From Desulfoscipio geothermicus DSM 3669 (GTDB lineage: Bacteria; Bacillota; Desulfotomaculia; Desulfotomaculales; Desulfallaceae): 56,755 nt of DNA. Both the position numbers and the translations under genes were made by a program. Location: the NCBI RefSeq assembly GCF_900115975.1, contig NZ_FOYM01000024.1:1-56755 (forward strand), in the 5' to 3' direction. Of the stretch, positions 1 to 10,444 are shown in pieces; position 1 is the first letter of the stretch, and each line of letters starts with the position of its first letter. The notes under the pieces are model-generated. The model saw only the letters and a list, made by a program, of their open reading frames with translations. It was not told the origin of the DNA and did not search any database.

Positions 1-372
1 ACTAAGCTTCACGACAAGATAGCCAACCAGCGCAAGGATTTCCTGCATAAGACTTCTTACGGCATAGTCCAAAAATATGACTTAATAGCCGTGGAGGACT
101 TGTCAGTCAAAAACATGGTTAAAAACCGTCATTTAAGTAAAAGTATTGCCGACGCCGGGTGGGGAAAGTTCGTGGACTACCTGGAATACAAGTGCCTAAA
201 ATATGGCAAGTCATTCGTAAAAGCTCCAGCCAGTGGAACATCCCAAACCTGCGTGTGTGGTGCTCACGTACCCAAGGACCTGAGCGTTAGGGTGCACAAG
301 TGCCTAGAATGCGGTTTGGTTGCAGACCGGGATGTGGTTTCAGCGATGGTGATACTTCAAAGAGCAAGTTAA
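1..372 (+). CDS. tnpB: RNA-guided endonuclease TnpB/OrfB, C-terminal fragment
   Basis: The frame is open from base 1, so the N-terminus is missing from the window; 123 residues are visible. The RuvC-II acidic motif is seen in AVEDLSVKNM, a zinc-finger-like pair in SQTCVCG and KCLECG, and the RuvC-III aspartate in ADRDVVSAM. TnpB proteins are transposon-encoded nucleases that cut DNA guided by a RNA from the element's right end. Two details differ from the usual pattern: the first cysteine pair is CxC rather than CxxC, and the usual DRDxNAA has valine and serine after DRD. Both acidic residues are kept, so activity is possible. The gene is not interrupted in the visible part. Confidence 0.85.
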   Translation, partial: TKLHDKIANQRKDFLHKTSYGIVQKYDLIAVEDLSVKNMVKNRHLSKSIADAGWGKFVDYLEYKCLKYGKSFVKAPASGTSQTCVCGAHVPKDLSVRVHKCLECGLVADRDVVSAMVILQRAS

Positions 373-505
373 GTTTTTGTGATTCAGTAGGGCTGGTAGC
401 ACCCGAATTTACGCCTGGGGAGATTGCATAAGACCTCAAAGGCTGCGGTCGATGAACCAGGAAGCTCCCGCCTCTTAGCGAAGCGTAGGCGGGAGAGGCT
501 TCACC
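373..505 (+). ncRNA. Putative omega-RNA (reRNA) 3' part / right-end structure of the TnpB element
   Basis: In TnpB elements the guide RNA scaffold overlaps the end of tnpB and the right end of the element. Here the 130 bases after the tnpB stop end in a hairpin: GAAGC-CTCCCGCCT (461-473) pairs with AGGCGGGAG (485-493) and GCTTC (498-502), with an AG bulge. The scaffold probably also includes the last part of the tnpB frame. The guide would be the bases just after the element, about 503-525. This is inference from the family; transcription is not shown. Confidence 0.45.
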
Positions 506-560
506 CAACCGGCCTAATCAAAACTTTTGCAAATGTAGCACAGCCCCATATCGGTTGTCA

Positions 561-587
561 ATAAAAAATGTGCGCGCCTTTCGGCGC
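561..587 (-). terminator. Rho-independent terminator after gyrA
   Basis: On the minus strand a GCGCC-GAAA-GGCGC hairpin (plus 574-587) is followed after a few bases by a run of six T. It lies about 25 bases beyond the gyrA stop. A second perfect 9-bp hairpin (603-625) surrounds the gyrA stop codon itself. Confidence 0.6.
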
Positions 588-610
588 TTTGTTACACGAC
601 AAAGCGGGGA

Positions 611-3037
611 TTATTCATCCCCGCTGATCACTCTGGCCACGGCCACTACATGATCCCCTTCACTGAGTTTCATAAGTAATACTCCCTGTGTAGCCCGGCC
701 AATTAGAGATATGTCATCCGCTTTCAACCTGATCATGATACCTTCAGCGCTGATCATCATCACTTCTTCTTCCGGTTTAACTACCTGCAGCGACACCACA
801 TAGCCGTTGCGCTCGGTGCACCTGATATTAATCAACCCGATACCGCCACGGGATTGCGCTCTGTATTCACTAAGCCTGGTCCGCTTACCGTAACCTTTAC
901 TGGTTACCACCAGTAAATCTGAATCATCTCGCACCCGGTCCATGGAAACCACCCGGTCGTTGCCCCTTAAACTAATTCCCTTGACACCCCGGGATACCCT
1001 GCCTGTGGACCGGACATCATCTTCAGCGAATCTGATAGCCATGCCCTGTCGAGTACCAATAATGATTTCCCCGTTGCTTTCGGTCAGCAGTACATTGACC
1101 AACTCATCTCCTTCATCCAGGTTGAGGGCGATAATTCCGTCGCGCCTGGAATAACCGTATTCACTAAGAGGTGTCTTTTTAATAATGCCCCTGCGGGTGG
1201 CCATAAGCAGGTAATAATCCGGTACAAACTCGCGTATGGGTATGACCGTGGTAATAAATTCGTCTTTCTCTATATACAGTAAATTTACAATAGCCGTACC
1301 CCTGGCCTGGCGGCCGGACTCGGGAATTTCATACCCTTTAAGTCTATATACCTTACCTTTATTGGTAAAGAAAAGAAAATAGTGATGGGTAGTGGCAATA
1401 AACAAATGCCTTAAAAAGTCATCCTCTTTAACACCCATGGCGTGAATGCCGCGCCCGCCCCTGCGCTGGCTGCGGTAGGTGTCCAGCGGCATTCTCTTAA
1501 TATAACCCTGATTGGTGATGGTAACCACCACATCTGCCTCGGGTATCAAGTCGGCTTCCTCAAAATCCGTGTCTTCATCGGAAATTATCGTGCGCCGCTT
1601 ATCGCCGTATTTCTTTTTAACCTCCAGGATTTCCTCCTTGATAATGGCCAGGACCATTTTCTCATCGGCCAGCACGGCGCGGTAGTATTCAATCTTCTTG
1701 ATCAGGTCCTTGTATTCGGCCTCCAGTTTATCCCTTTCCAGGCCGGTCAGCCGGTGCAGCCGCATATCCAAAATGGCCTGGGCCTGTTTTTCGGAAAGAC
1801 CGAACCTGTCCATCAAGCCATTTCTGGCCTCATCCACGGTTTTGGAACCGCGGATAATCTTGATCACCTCGTCCAGGTTGGCCAGAGCAATGCGCAGCCC
1901 CTCCACGATATGGGCCCGTTCTTCCGCCTTACGCAAATCATACCTGGTACGGCGGATGATGATCTCTTTCTGGTGTTCCAGGTAATGATAGAGCACCTCT
2001 TTTAAATTCAATATTTTGGGCTGCCCGTCAACCAGCGCCAACATGATGATGCCGAAGGTATCCTGCATCTGAGTATGCTTGTATAGCTGGTTCAAAATTA
2101 CCTTGGGCTTGGCGTCCCGGCGCAGTTCTATTACAATACGCATGCCATGCCGGTCGGATTCGTCCCTTAAATCCGAAATGCCATCAATTTTTTTATCTTT
2201 GACCAGTTCGGCAATCTTTTCGATCAAACGGGCCTTGTTAACCTGGTAAGGAATCTCAGTGACAATGATACTGGTTTTTTTACCGTTGTCTGTAATTTCC
2301 GCTCTGGCCCTGACTTTAACAGTTCCCCGGCCGGTTTTGTAAGCCGAGCGAATGCCGTCCCGTCCCATAATGATGGCACCCGTGGGAAAATCCGGGCCGT
2401 GAATGATTTTTATCAGGTCATCAACCCCGATTTCCGGGTGATCAATCATCCTGACAATGCCGTCAATCACTTCCGTCAGGTTATGGGGCGGAATGTTGGT
2501 CGCCATACCCACGGCAATGCCGGCCGAGCCGTTCACCAGCAAGTTGGGTATCCGGGAAGGAAGTATCACCGGCTCTTTTTCACTCTCGTCGTAGTTGGGC
2601 GCGAAATTAACGGTTTCTTTATCAATATCCGCTAACATTTCGGTGGCTATTTTAGCCAGGCGGGCCTCGGTGTAACGCATGGCCGCCGGCGCATCACCGT
2701 CCACCGAACCGAAGTTGCCATGCCCGTCCACCAGCGGGTACCGGGAGGCAAAATCCTGGGCCAGCCTTACCAGGGTATCGTAAATAGCCGCATCACCGTG
2801 CGGGTGGTACTTAGCCATTACTTCACCGACAATGTAAGCCGATTTGCGATGCGGCTTGTCGGGCGTAACCCCCAGGGTGTGCATGGCGTAAAGTATCCGC
2901 CGATGCACCGGTTTCAAGCCGTCCCTTACATCGGGTAAGGCCCGGCCCACAATCACACTCATGGCGTAATCCAGGTAAGACTTTTTCATTTCATCGTTTA
3001 TGTCAATAGAGCGGACTTGTCCAGTTAAAGCCGGCAC
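611..3037 (-). CDS. gyrA: DNA gyrase subunit A
   Basis: 808 residues, the normal length for GyrA. The protein makes the double-strand break through which gyrase passes DNA to introduce negative supercoils. The catalytic tyrosine is Y122 in [10 protein letters not shown], and the GyrA box QRRGGRG at about residue 525 starts the C-terminal beta-pinwheel and identifies gyrase rather than topoisomerase IV. The start is GTG, with GAGGTG eight bases upstream. It follows gyrB with a 135-base gap holding a terminator and its own promoter. In the quinolone-binding region the sequence is [10 protein letters not shown]: the usual serine is alanine (residue 83). Confidence 0.97.
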   Translation of the reverse strand: MPALTGQVRSIDINDEMKKSYLDYAMSVIVGRALPDVRDGLKPVHRRILYAMHTLGVTPDKPHRKSAYIVGEVMAKYHPHGDAAIYDTLVRLAQDFASRYPLVDGHGNFGSVDGDAPAAMRYTEARLAKIATEMLADIDKETVNFAPNYDESEKEPVILPSRIPNLLVNGSAGIAVGMATNIPPHNLTEVIDGIVRMIDHPEIGVDDLIKIIHGPDFPTGAIIMGRDGIRSAYKTGRGTVKVRARAEITDNGKKTSIIVTEIPYQVNKARLIEKIAELVKDKKIDGISDLRDESDRHGMRIVIELRRDAKPKVILNQLYKHTQMQDTFGIIMLALVDGQPKILNLKEVLYHYLEHQKEIIIRRTRYDLRKAEERAHIVEGLRIALANLDEVIKIIRGSKTVDEARNGLMDRFGLSEKQAQAILDMRLHRLTGLERDKLEAEYKDLIKKIEYYRAVLADEKMVLAIIKEEILEVKKKYGDKRRTIISDEDTDFEEADLIPEADVVVTITNQGYIKRMPLDTYRSQRRGGRGIHAMGVKEDDFLRHLFIATTHHYFLFFTNKGKVYRLKGYEIPESGRQARGTAIVNLLYIEKDEFITTVIPIREFVPDYYLLMATRRGIIKKTPLSEYGYSRRDGIIALNLDEGDELVNVLLTESNGEIIIGTRQGMAIRFAEDDVRSTGRVSRGVKGISLRGNDRVVSMDRVRDDSDLLVVTSKGYGKRTRLSEYRAQSRGGIGLINIRCTERNGYVVSLQVVKPEEEVMMISAEGIMIRLKADDISLIGRATQGVLLMKLSEGDHVVAVARVISGDE

Positions 3038-3082
3038 AGATTCTTCACCTCATAAAATAAATTAAAATTAAATACCTATAAT

Positions 3083-3111
3083 AGTATAATTGCCTTATTT
3101 AAGCTAGGCAA
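3083..3111 (-). promoter_or_regulatory. Sigma-A type promoter for gyrA
   Basis: Read on the minus strand: TTGCCT, a 17-base spacer, then TATACT, about 45 bases upstream of the gyrA start. It lies after the gyrB terminator, so gyrA can be transcribed separately. Confidence 0.6.
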
Positions 3112-3125
3112 TACCGTAATTTGGT

Positions 3126-3155
3126 AAATAAAAAGCAGGAGAACGGCACTCCCGC
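3126..3155 (-). terminator. Terminator between gyrB and gyrA
   Basis: On the minus strand GCGGGAG and CTCCTGC pair (one G-T wobble) around a 7-base loop, followed by TTTTTATTT. It lies 17 bases after the gyrB stop. Confidence 0.65.
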
Positions 3156-3171
3156 TAACGATAAACGTACT

Positions 3172-5091
<1,920 letters not shown>

Positions 5092-5095
5092 TTAG

Positions 5096-5332
5096 TTACT
5101 CAAGAGCTCGTTTTTTCAGAGTATTGCATGATATGGGGGACAGGTAAATTTCATTGCCTGTTATAACATAGGTTTTTTCCTTGCCCGGCTCGGATATATT
5201 AACTATAAACCCCTCATCGCCGGCTATTTCCAAATATTCACGGGTAATACCGGAAGACTTGGCTCTGATATCCAAAATTGCCACTATATCTTTTTTAGGC
5301 ACCACAACATCGCCGCCCAGGTGTAAAAACAT
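5096..5332 (-). CDS. remB: Extracellular matrix regulator RemB-like (DUF370, YaaB)
   Basis: 78 residues matching the DUF370/RemB family by its start MFLHLGGDVVVPKKDIVAILD. In Bacillus subtilis yaaB/remB has the same position between recF and gyrB and takes part in control of matrix genes. The ATG overlaps the recF stop (TAATG), so translation is probably coupled. The C-terminal part SPISCNTLKKR is the usual ending. A DNA-binding role is known mainly for the paralogue RemA and is inferred here. Confidence 0.9.
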   Translation of the reverse strand: MFLHLGGDVVVPKKDIVAILDIRAKSSGITREYLEIAGDEGFIVNISEPGKEKTYVITGNEIYLSPISCNTLKKRALE

Positions 5333-6432
5333 TAACTTTCCTCCTTCACTGTGCCTTTATTAACAAAGTATACCCGATCCACATACCGCTTAATTGAATC
5401 GTCCAGGGTAGTGGAAGTAATAAATGATTGATATTTGCCGGCAATCAGCTGCAGTAAATAATGCTGCCGCCGGTCATCCAACTCCATCAGCACATCATCC
5501 AGCAATAATATGGGTTGCTCACCGGTTTCCAAGCGAAACAATTGCAACTGGGCGGTTTTCAGGGCCAGAACAATGGACCTGATCTGTCCCTGGGAGCCGT
5601 AATGGCGAGCATCCTGTTTATTAATTAAAAAGACAATATCGTCACGATGCGGACCGATAACCGTTTGTTTTTTATAAAATTCTTCCTTTTCCCTGGTTTT
5701 TCCTTCAAAAATAAAATCGTTTATAATTTGCTCCGTATCCGTTCCACCAGATATTTTTACGGTTGAAAGGTATTTAATCTCCAGGTTTTCATGGTTTCCC
5801 GCAATGCTGGCGTACATTTCCCGCACCAGGGGAGAATATTTTTTTAATAATTTAATGCGACCGGATAAAACTTCCGCGCCATACCGGTAAAATTGCTCAT
5901 TCCATATTTTCAGTGATTGTAAATCCTTACCGCCACCCACGCGCAATAAATTATTTCTTTGCTCCACCACACGCCGGTACTGCTGCAAGCGGCGGCGGTA
6001 AACCGGCTCAATCATGCCGATCTCATTATCGATAAATTCGCGCCTGCGGGCCGGCGGTCCTTTAATTGTTTCCAGATCGTCCGGCCTAAATAGAACAATG
6101 CCGAAACGTCCCGGTAAAAATTTCCGACCGTCTTCGGCACCGTTGATCAATATCTTCTTTTTTCCCTCTTCGTTGATATCAGCTACTATGTCAACCGGCA
6201 TGTCCTTTAAAAAATAAGTGGCCCTGACGGATGAATGTGTCTTTCCCCAGCGGATGACATCACGGTCTTTTTTACGAAAAGAATAACCCAGTCCGCTGAA
6301 AAAAACAGCCTCCAACAAATTTGTCTTACCCTGGGCGTTGGACCCGGTAATAAAATTTATCCCATTACACGGCTCCCATAGTATTTTATCATAATTTCGA
6401 AAATCATTTAATAGTATATTCTTTAAAAACAA
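5332..6432 (-). CDS. recF: DNA replication and repair protein RecF
   Basis: 366 residues. RecF is an ABC-type ATPase that loads RecA at single-strand gaps. Walker A is seen in GSNAQGKTNLLEAV near residue 30, the signature segment in GSQGQIRSIVLALK and Walker B in PILLLDDVLMELD. The start MFLKNILLNDFRNYD aligns with known RecF N-termini and uses TTG, directly after the TGA of the upstream S4-domain gene. GGAG lies about ten bases upstream. Confidence 0.96.
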   Translation of the reverse strand: MFLKNILLNDFRNYDKILWEPCNGINFITGSNAQGKTNLLEAVFFSGLGYSFRKKDRDVIRWGKTHSSVRATYFLKDMPVDIVADINEEGKKKILINGAEDGRKFLPGRFGIVLFRPDDLETIKGPPARRREFIDNEIGMIEPVYRRRLQQYRRVVEQRNNLLRVGGGKDLQSLKIWNEQFYRYGAEVLSGRIKLLKKYSPLVREMYASIAGNHENLEIKYLSTVKISGGTDTEQIINDFIFEGKTREKEEFYKKQTVIGPHRDDIVFLINKQDARHYGSQGQIRSIVLALKTAQLQLFRLETGEQPILLLDDVLMELDDRRQHYLLQLIAGKYQSFITSTTLDDSIKRYVDRVYFVNKGTVKEES

Positions 6433-6660
6433 TCATGAGCACTCCTGTTCGGTCACAACGCGAAAAGAGCCCATGTTCTCCACTTCCACCAGGTCGCCGT
6501 GTTTCAATTTACGCGATCGCCTGTTTTCTAAACGGCCGTTGACCCGTACCATGTCGCTGGCAATCAACAGTTTGCTTTGACCACCGGTGGAAGTCACGCG
6601 GGACCATTTTAAAAATTGATCAAGTTTAATTTCGTCCCTGATAAGAATGTCTTTTGCCAA
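6433..6660 (-). CDS. yaaA: S4-domain RNA-binding protein YaaA (RlbA)
   Basis: 75 residues with a single S4 RNA-binding domain: IKLDQFLKWSRVTSTGGQSK and VRVNGRLENRRSRKLKHGD. The gene has the conserved position between dnaN and recF; its relatives are thought to act in ribosome assembly or RNA binding. The start is TTG with AAGGGTGA upstream. The stop abuts the recF start codon, which indicates coupled translation. Confidence 0.92.
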   Translation of the reverse strand: MAKDILIRDEIKLDQFLKWSRVTSTGGQSKLLIASDMVRVNGRLENRRSRKLKHGDLVEVENMGSFRVVTEQECS

Positions 6661-6673
6661 TAATCACTCACCC

Positions 6674-7777
6674 TTAAGGAACAGCCGGCACCAGGATGGC
6701 AAAGTAATTATCATCATCAATGGGTTTAAAAAGGGCCGGGTTTTCCGAGCCGCTCAATTTAATGATCACCTCGGAGGTGTCTAAAGATCGCAACAAATCA
6801 ATAAAAAACCTGACGTTGAATCCAACATCCAGTTGATCACCGGAAAAGTCAGCAGTAATTTCCTCCCTGATTCTTCCAGTTTCAGTATAAAAGTAAATTA
6901 ACAGGTTACCGGGTTGAAAATTAATGTTGAATACGTTTCGCCTGTTATTAACCAGCAAGGACGCCCTTTCAGCAGCATCCAGGAGCGCACTTACCGGAGC
7001 CCTTACTTCACAAACGTATTCATTGGGAATGACGATTCTATAATCGGGATATTGCCCGGCAATTAAACGGGACATCAGGCAAATATTTTCAAAGGCAAAA
7101 AAAATCTTATTGTCCGTAAGATACAAATCGAATGTATCGTCCACTGCATCAATTAATTTATATAATTCATTTAAAGTTTTACCCGGTACGATAATATTTA
7201 TAAAATTTTCAGGCGCTGTTTCCAGTTTTTCTTCGCACACGGCCAAACGCCGGGTATCCGTAGCTACCATGGAAATAGTTCCGCCGGTATCTATGCGAAT
7301 ATTGACACCGGTAAATACGGGGCGGTGTTCTTCGGTGGCCACTGCAAAAAGAACTTGTTTAAGCATCTTTTTAAAAATTCTTTGATTAATTTTCAGAGCC
7401 TGCTTTTCAGGCAAAGCCGGAAAAGGAGGGAATTCTTCAGCCGGATACCCATGAAGCACCACTTCGGAATCACCGTAAGAAAAAACAGTGGTGTTGGTTG
7501 AAATATCGCATTGCACATTTAATTCAACTTCCGGCAGGCGATTGATAAAATTGGCCATGTACTTGGCAGGCAAAGCAGCAGAGCCTTCAATTACAGTATT
7601 TACCGGAATGGTGCAGCGGATACCGAATTCGAGATCGGTAGCTGTTACAGTAAGTGTACCACTGGTGGATTCCATATGCAAACAAGATAATATGGGCATG
7701 GGATTGCGCAAAGAAACCGCTTTTTGAACAACCTGCACGACGGAATTCAAATCCTCTCTGTGAACGGAAAAATGCAT
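6674..7777 (-). CDS. dnaN: DNA polymerase III beta subunit (sliding clamp)
   Basis: 367 residues from the ATG at 7777. The clamp encircles DNA and tethers the polymerase. The N-terminus MHFSVHREDLNSVVQVVQKAV and the motif LRNPMPILSCLHM match DnaN, and the end DDNYFAILVPAVP resembles the clamp C-terminus, which normally ends with a YxxxPVR-type segment. An in-frame upstream extension to 7870 exists but is rejected: AAGGTGG lies five bases before the chosen ATG and the extension has no homologous character. The gene is downstream of dnaA. Confidence 0.96.
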   Translation of the reverse strand: MHFSVHREDLNSVVQVVQKAVSLRNPMPILSCLHMESTSGTLTVTATDLEFGIRCTIPVNTVIEGSAALPAKYMANFINRLPEVELNVQCDISTNTTVFSYGDSEVVLHGYPAEEFPPFPALPEKQALKINQRIFKKMLKQVLFAVATEEHRPVFTGVNIRIDTGGTISMVATDTRRLAVCEEKLETAPENFINIIVPGKTLNELYKLIDAVDDTFDLYLTDNKIFFAFENICLMSRLIAGQYPDYRIVIPNEYVCEVRAPVSALLDAAERASLLVNNRRNVFNINFQPGNLLIYFYTETGRIREEITADFSGDQLDVGFNVRFFIDLLRSLDTSEVIIKLSGSENPALFKPIDDDNYFAILVPAVP

Positions 7778-7979
7778 AATAACCACCTTATAAACATATA
7801 ATAATAAATTACGTAGTAGTAATAGTAAGGAAAAAAATGTGGATAAAGGCCACCGGATTAACGGCGGCAAGCTATCAAAGGTTTTAAAAAAATGTGAAAA
7901 ATGGCTGGGAAATTTTTTATAAAAATGTTAACCGGAAAAACGCCGGTAGAGAAATCAACAAAAAAATAAACAGGGTTTG
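7778..7979. other. dnaA-dnaN intergenic region with DnaA box, possible second half of oriC
   Basis: About 200 bases that are AT-rich next to dnaA. There is one perfect DnaA box, TTATCCACA on the minus strand at 7838-7846, and degenerate relatives such as TGTGAAAAA nearby. In Firmicutes oriC is often split on both sides of dnaA, with the unwinding element in this gap. That role here is inference. Confidence 0.45.
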
Positions 7980-9332
7980 TTAGTTTTGTTTAATAAGTTC
8001 CTTGATTTTAGTAATGGTCATGGCCAGGGTGGGGTCGTTGTTCATTTCTTTAGTAATTTTTTCTTGTGCGTGCAGTACGGTTGTATGGTCGCGACCCCCA
8101 AACCGGTTACCTATTTGGGGTAAGGATTCCTCTGTCATTTCCCGGCAGAGAAACATGGCGATTTGCCTGGGAAAGGCGATATTACGGGTTCTTTTTTTTG
8201 ATTTTAGGTCGTCCACTTTCACGTTAAAGTATTCAGCCACTTTTTGCTGAATTCTGGGAATGTTTATTTCCACTGGTTTTTTGGCCGGTAAAATGTCTTT
8301 AAGTACCTCGGCCGCCATGTCCTTGTTGATTATTTCATTGTTCAACGTGCTGTAGGCGGCTACCCTGATCAAAGCCCCTTCCAGTTCTCTTATGTTTGAA
8401 TTTATACGGTCTGCAATGAAATTAATGATTTCATCGGGGATAATTAAATTTTCCATCTGGGCTTTCTTTTGTAAAATAGCTATTCTTGTTTCAAAATCCG
8501 GTGGTTGAATGTCCGTAATTAAACCCCATTCAAAGCGGGAACGCAACCTGTCTTCCAGTGTGGGTATTTCCTTGGGCGGGCGGTCACTGGAAATAACTAT
8601 CTGTTTATTTGCTTCGTAAAGCGTGTTGAAAGTGTGGAAAAATTCTTCCTGGGTTCTTTCCTTTTTGGCTAAAAACTGAATATCGTCGATCAATAAAGTG
8701 TCTATACTGCGGTATTTATTCTTAAATTCCACAGTTTTTTCTTCCCTGATGGCGTTGATCAAGTCGTTGGTAAATTTTTCGGTGGTCACGTAAGCCACTA
8801 TATAATTACCGCTGTTATTATTTCTGGCGTAATGGCCGATGGCATGCATCAGGTGGGTTTTGCCTAACCCGACACCGCCGTAAATAAACAAGGGGTTATA
8901 TGCTTTGGCCGGTGATTCGGCTACAGCCAGACAGGCGGCGTGGGCAAATCTGTTGCTGTTGCCTACTACAAAGTTATCAAAAGTATACCTGGGATTGAGT
9001 AAGGTGTTCCTTAAATCGTTTTCCCTGTAATCCGAATTATCCACAGATTTTTCTTGCTGATCGGCAATATGGGGTATGTCTTCGTCCAGTATGAACTGTA
9101 CATTGATTTCTGATTCAGTAAAATGGCTGATGATTTCCCGAAAAAGAGGGGCATAACTGTTGTTCAACCAATCCCGTGAAAAATGGTCTGGTACACCGAT
9201 GTAAAAAGTATTGTTTCTGATTGTTACCGGTTTCATTGCTTTAATCCATGTTTCATAGGAACGGGCATTCAATTTGTTTTTTAGTTGGTTGATGGTTTTT
9301 TCCCAAATGGCGTTAGTGCCGGAATTTGCCAA
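7980..9332 (-). CDS. dnaA: Chromosomal replication initiator DnaA
   Basis: 450 residues, normal length. Domain I is at the N-terminus ([20 protein letters not shown]), followed by a variable linker (about 85-110), the AAA+ domain with Walker [10 protein letters not shown] (152-160) and Walker [10 protein letters not shown], and the C-terminal DNA-binding domain with the signature [11 protein letters not shown] at about residue 412. The start is TTG, with AGGGGGAT upstream. It is the first gene of the minus-strand cluster and sits beside clustered DnaA boxes, consistent with autoregulation and origin firing. Confidence 0.97.
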   Translation of the reverse strand: MANSGTNAIWEKTINQLKNKLNARSYETWIKAMKPVTIRNNTFYIGVPDHFSRDWLNNSYAPLFREIISHFTESEINVQFILDEDIPHIADQQEKSVDNSDYRENDLRNTLLNPRYTFDNFVVGNSNRFAHAACLAVAESPAKAYNPLFIYGGVGLGKTHLMHAIGHYARNNNSGNYIVAYVTTEKFTNDLINAIREEKTVEFKNKYRSIDTLLIDDIQFLAKKERTQEEFFHTFNTLYEANKQIVISSDRPPKEIPTLEDRLRSRFEWGLITDIQPPDFETRIAILQKKAQMENLIIPDEIINFIADRINSNIRELEGALIRVAAYSTLNNEIINKDMAAEVLKDILPAKKPVEINIPRIQQKVAEYFNVKVDDLKSKKRTRNIAFPRQIAMFLCREMTEESLPQIGNRFGGRDHTTVLHAQEKITKEMNNDPTLAMTITKIKELIKQN

Positions 9333-9542
9333 TGGATAATCCCCCTGAACAAATTTGTTAATAAAAAAATAAGCGAGTGCAGTATAAAATATCTAATCTT
9401 AACAATTTACACACAGATTTATCCACAGGTTGTGAATAATTTTATTGTCTGAAAGGCTAAACTAAATGATACCAAATCTTACTGATCTATTCAATAAGAA
9501 TAAATAGCTCGTAGTTGGCGGATTAAGTTCACAATCTATAAC
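9333..9542. other. oriC-type region with facing DnaA boxes
   Basis: Between the divergent dnaA and rpmH genes lie two DnaA boxes: TTATCCACA (9419-9427, plus) and TTATTCACA (9431-9439, minus), only three bases apart and facing each other. The surroundings are AT-rich. Genes on both sides point away from this region. The position upstream of dnaA is the classic bacterial origin location. Confidence 0.7.
9466..9494 (-). promoter_or_regulatory. Promoter for dnaA
   Basis: Minus strand: TTGAAT, a 17-base spacer, TATCAT. The paired DnaA boxes at 9419-9439 lie just downstream of the -10, a position suited to autorepression by DnaA. Confidence 0.5.
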
Positions 9543-9572
9543 TTGACTTGAAATAAGGGCATACTATATAAT
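9543..9572 (+). promoter_or_regulatory. Promoter for rpmH-rnpA
   Basis: TTGACT (9543-9548), an 18-base spacer and TATAAT (9567-9572), about 70 bases before the rpmH start. Confidence 0.65.
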
Positions 9573-9643
9573 GAGAACGTACGCCTAGTATTTTCCAAAA
9601 TTTTTCGTCAAGATAAAGCAGCGGTTAGGGGGATTTTGGTGCA

Positions 9644-9778
9644 ATGAAAAGAACTTACCAACCTAAAAAAAGGCAAAGAAAAAAAGTACATGGTTTTTTA
9701 AAGAGAATGTCTACAAAAGCGGGACGGAGGGTTATTAAGAACAGAAGGCTAAAAGGAAGAAAAAGATTGACTGCGTAA
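9644..9778 (+). CDS. rpmH: Ribosomal protein L34
   Basis: 44 residues, too short for many gene callers. The sequence begins [18 protein letters not shown] and ends [11 protein letters not shown], which is diagnostic for bL34 of the large ribosomal subunit. It is extremely basic, as expected. AGGGGGAT lies about ten bases upstream of the ATG. It stands first in the rpmH-rnpA-yidD-yidC-jag group found next to the origin in many bacteria. Confidence 0.97.
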   Translation: MKRTYQPKKRQRKKVHGFLKRMSTKAGRRVIKNRRLKGRKRLTA

Positions 9779-9803
9779 GGCCGCTTGCTGAAAGTGGCCT
9801 TTT
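9777..9803 (+). terminator. Hairpin overlapping the rpmH stop, possible attenuator
   Basis: AAGGCCGCTT and AAGTGGCCTT form a 10-bp stem with one G-T pair and a 5-base loop, followed by only two more T. The stem starts inside the stop codon. It may reduce transcription into rnpA or protect the rpmH mRNA end. Confidence 0.4.
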
Positions 9804-9846
9804 GCTAATTGTATAAGGATGTTCCAGACAGGTTAAATTTTTAAAC

Positions 9847-10200
9847 ATGCACAAAAAAAAGTTTATAAAAGACAATAAAGAATACAGAAAAGTGTACAGG
9901 GAAGGCATATCGCTGGCCAATCGTTATGCCGTGCTTTATGCGTGTAAAAACACTTTAACCACAAAGCGGTTTGGATTTTCCGTCAGTAAGAGAATAGGTA
10001 AGGCCGTGGTTAGAAACAAGATAAAAAGGCGGCTGAAGGAAGTATGCAGAATACACGGTGACTGGTTTGCCGATGGTTATGACTATATTATCATCGCCCG
10101 CAGGGGTATTGATGAATTGTCCTTTAATTCGGTAAAAAATAATTTGGAAGACTTGGCGTACAGGATAAATAAAAAGATTATAAGGGAAAATCGGTTATGA
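9847..10200 (+). CDS. rnpA: Ribonuclease P protein component
   Basis: 117 residues, normal length. This is the protein cofactor of RNase P, which trims the 5' ends of tRNA precursors. The RNR signature is seen in [14 protein letters not shown], with [10 protein letters not shown] just before it. No strong ribosome-binding site is visible before the ATG. The stop overlaps the start of yidD (ATGA). Confidence 0.95.
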   Translation: MHKKKFIKDNKEYRKVYREGISLANRYAVLYACKNTLTTKRFGFSVSKRIGKAVVRNKIKRRLKEVCRIHGDWFADGYDYIIIARRGIDELSFNSVKNNLEDLAYRINKKIIRENRL

Positions 10201-10403
10201 AAACTATATTGATTGGTTTGATAAAAGTTTACCAGATTTTTATTTCCCCGCTGAAGGGTCCGACCTGTCGATTTTACCCCACATGTTCCGAATACGCGGT
10301 TCAGTCATTGGTAAAATATGGATTTTGGAAAGGGTCTTTAAAGGCAGTATTCAGGTTATTGAAATGTCATCCTTTTAACCCGGGAGGGTATGATCCTGTA
10401 TAA
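10197..10403 (+). CDS. yidD: Membrane protein insertion efficiency factor YidD
   Basis: 68 residues with the family hallmark [15 protein letters not shown] and the ending [11 protein letters not shown]. YidD is a small, membrane-associated protein that assists YidC-dependent insertion. It overlaps rnpA by four bases and is followed directly by yidC. Confidence 0.95.
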   Translation: MKTILIGLIKVYQIFISPLKGPTCRFYPTCSEYAVQSLVKYGFWKGSLKAVFRLLKCHPFNPGGYDPV

Positions 10404-10444
10404 TAATGCCTGGTTATCAAGAGTTGTTACAGGGAGGCGATGGT

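Larger units (their letters stand above)
1..505 (+). mobile_element. 3' end of an IS200/IS605-family element (TnpB type), cut by the window edge
   Basis: The element consists of the C-terminal part of a TnpB/OrfB reading frame followed by about 130 noncoding bases ending in a strong imperfect hairpin (461-502), as expected for the subterminal hairpin at the right end of IS605-group elements. The left end and any TnpA lie outside the window. It is read towards gyrA, which is on the opposite strand and begins about 100 bases further on. The exact right boundary is not certain from one copy; it is placed just after the hairpin. Confidence 0.7.

Noticed and set aside
1442-2005. 187-codon open frame on the plus strand inside gyrA
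   Set aside because: It lies fully antisense to a well-supported gyrA, has no ribosome-binding site and no recognisable motif. It is a shadow of gyrA codon use.
7778-7870. Upstream extension of dnaN
   Set aside because: The strong AAGGTGG site directs initiation at 7777 and the extra residues are low-complexity and would include the intergenic DnaA box.
9037-9045. Perfect DnaA-box sequence inside dnaA
   Set aside because: It matches TTATCCACA but lies alone in the coding region of the variable linker; kept only as a possible accessory site without support.
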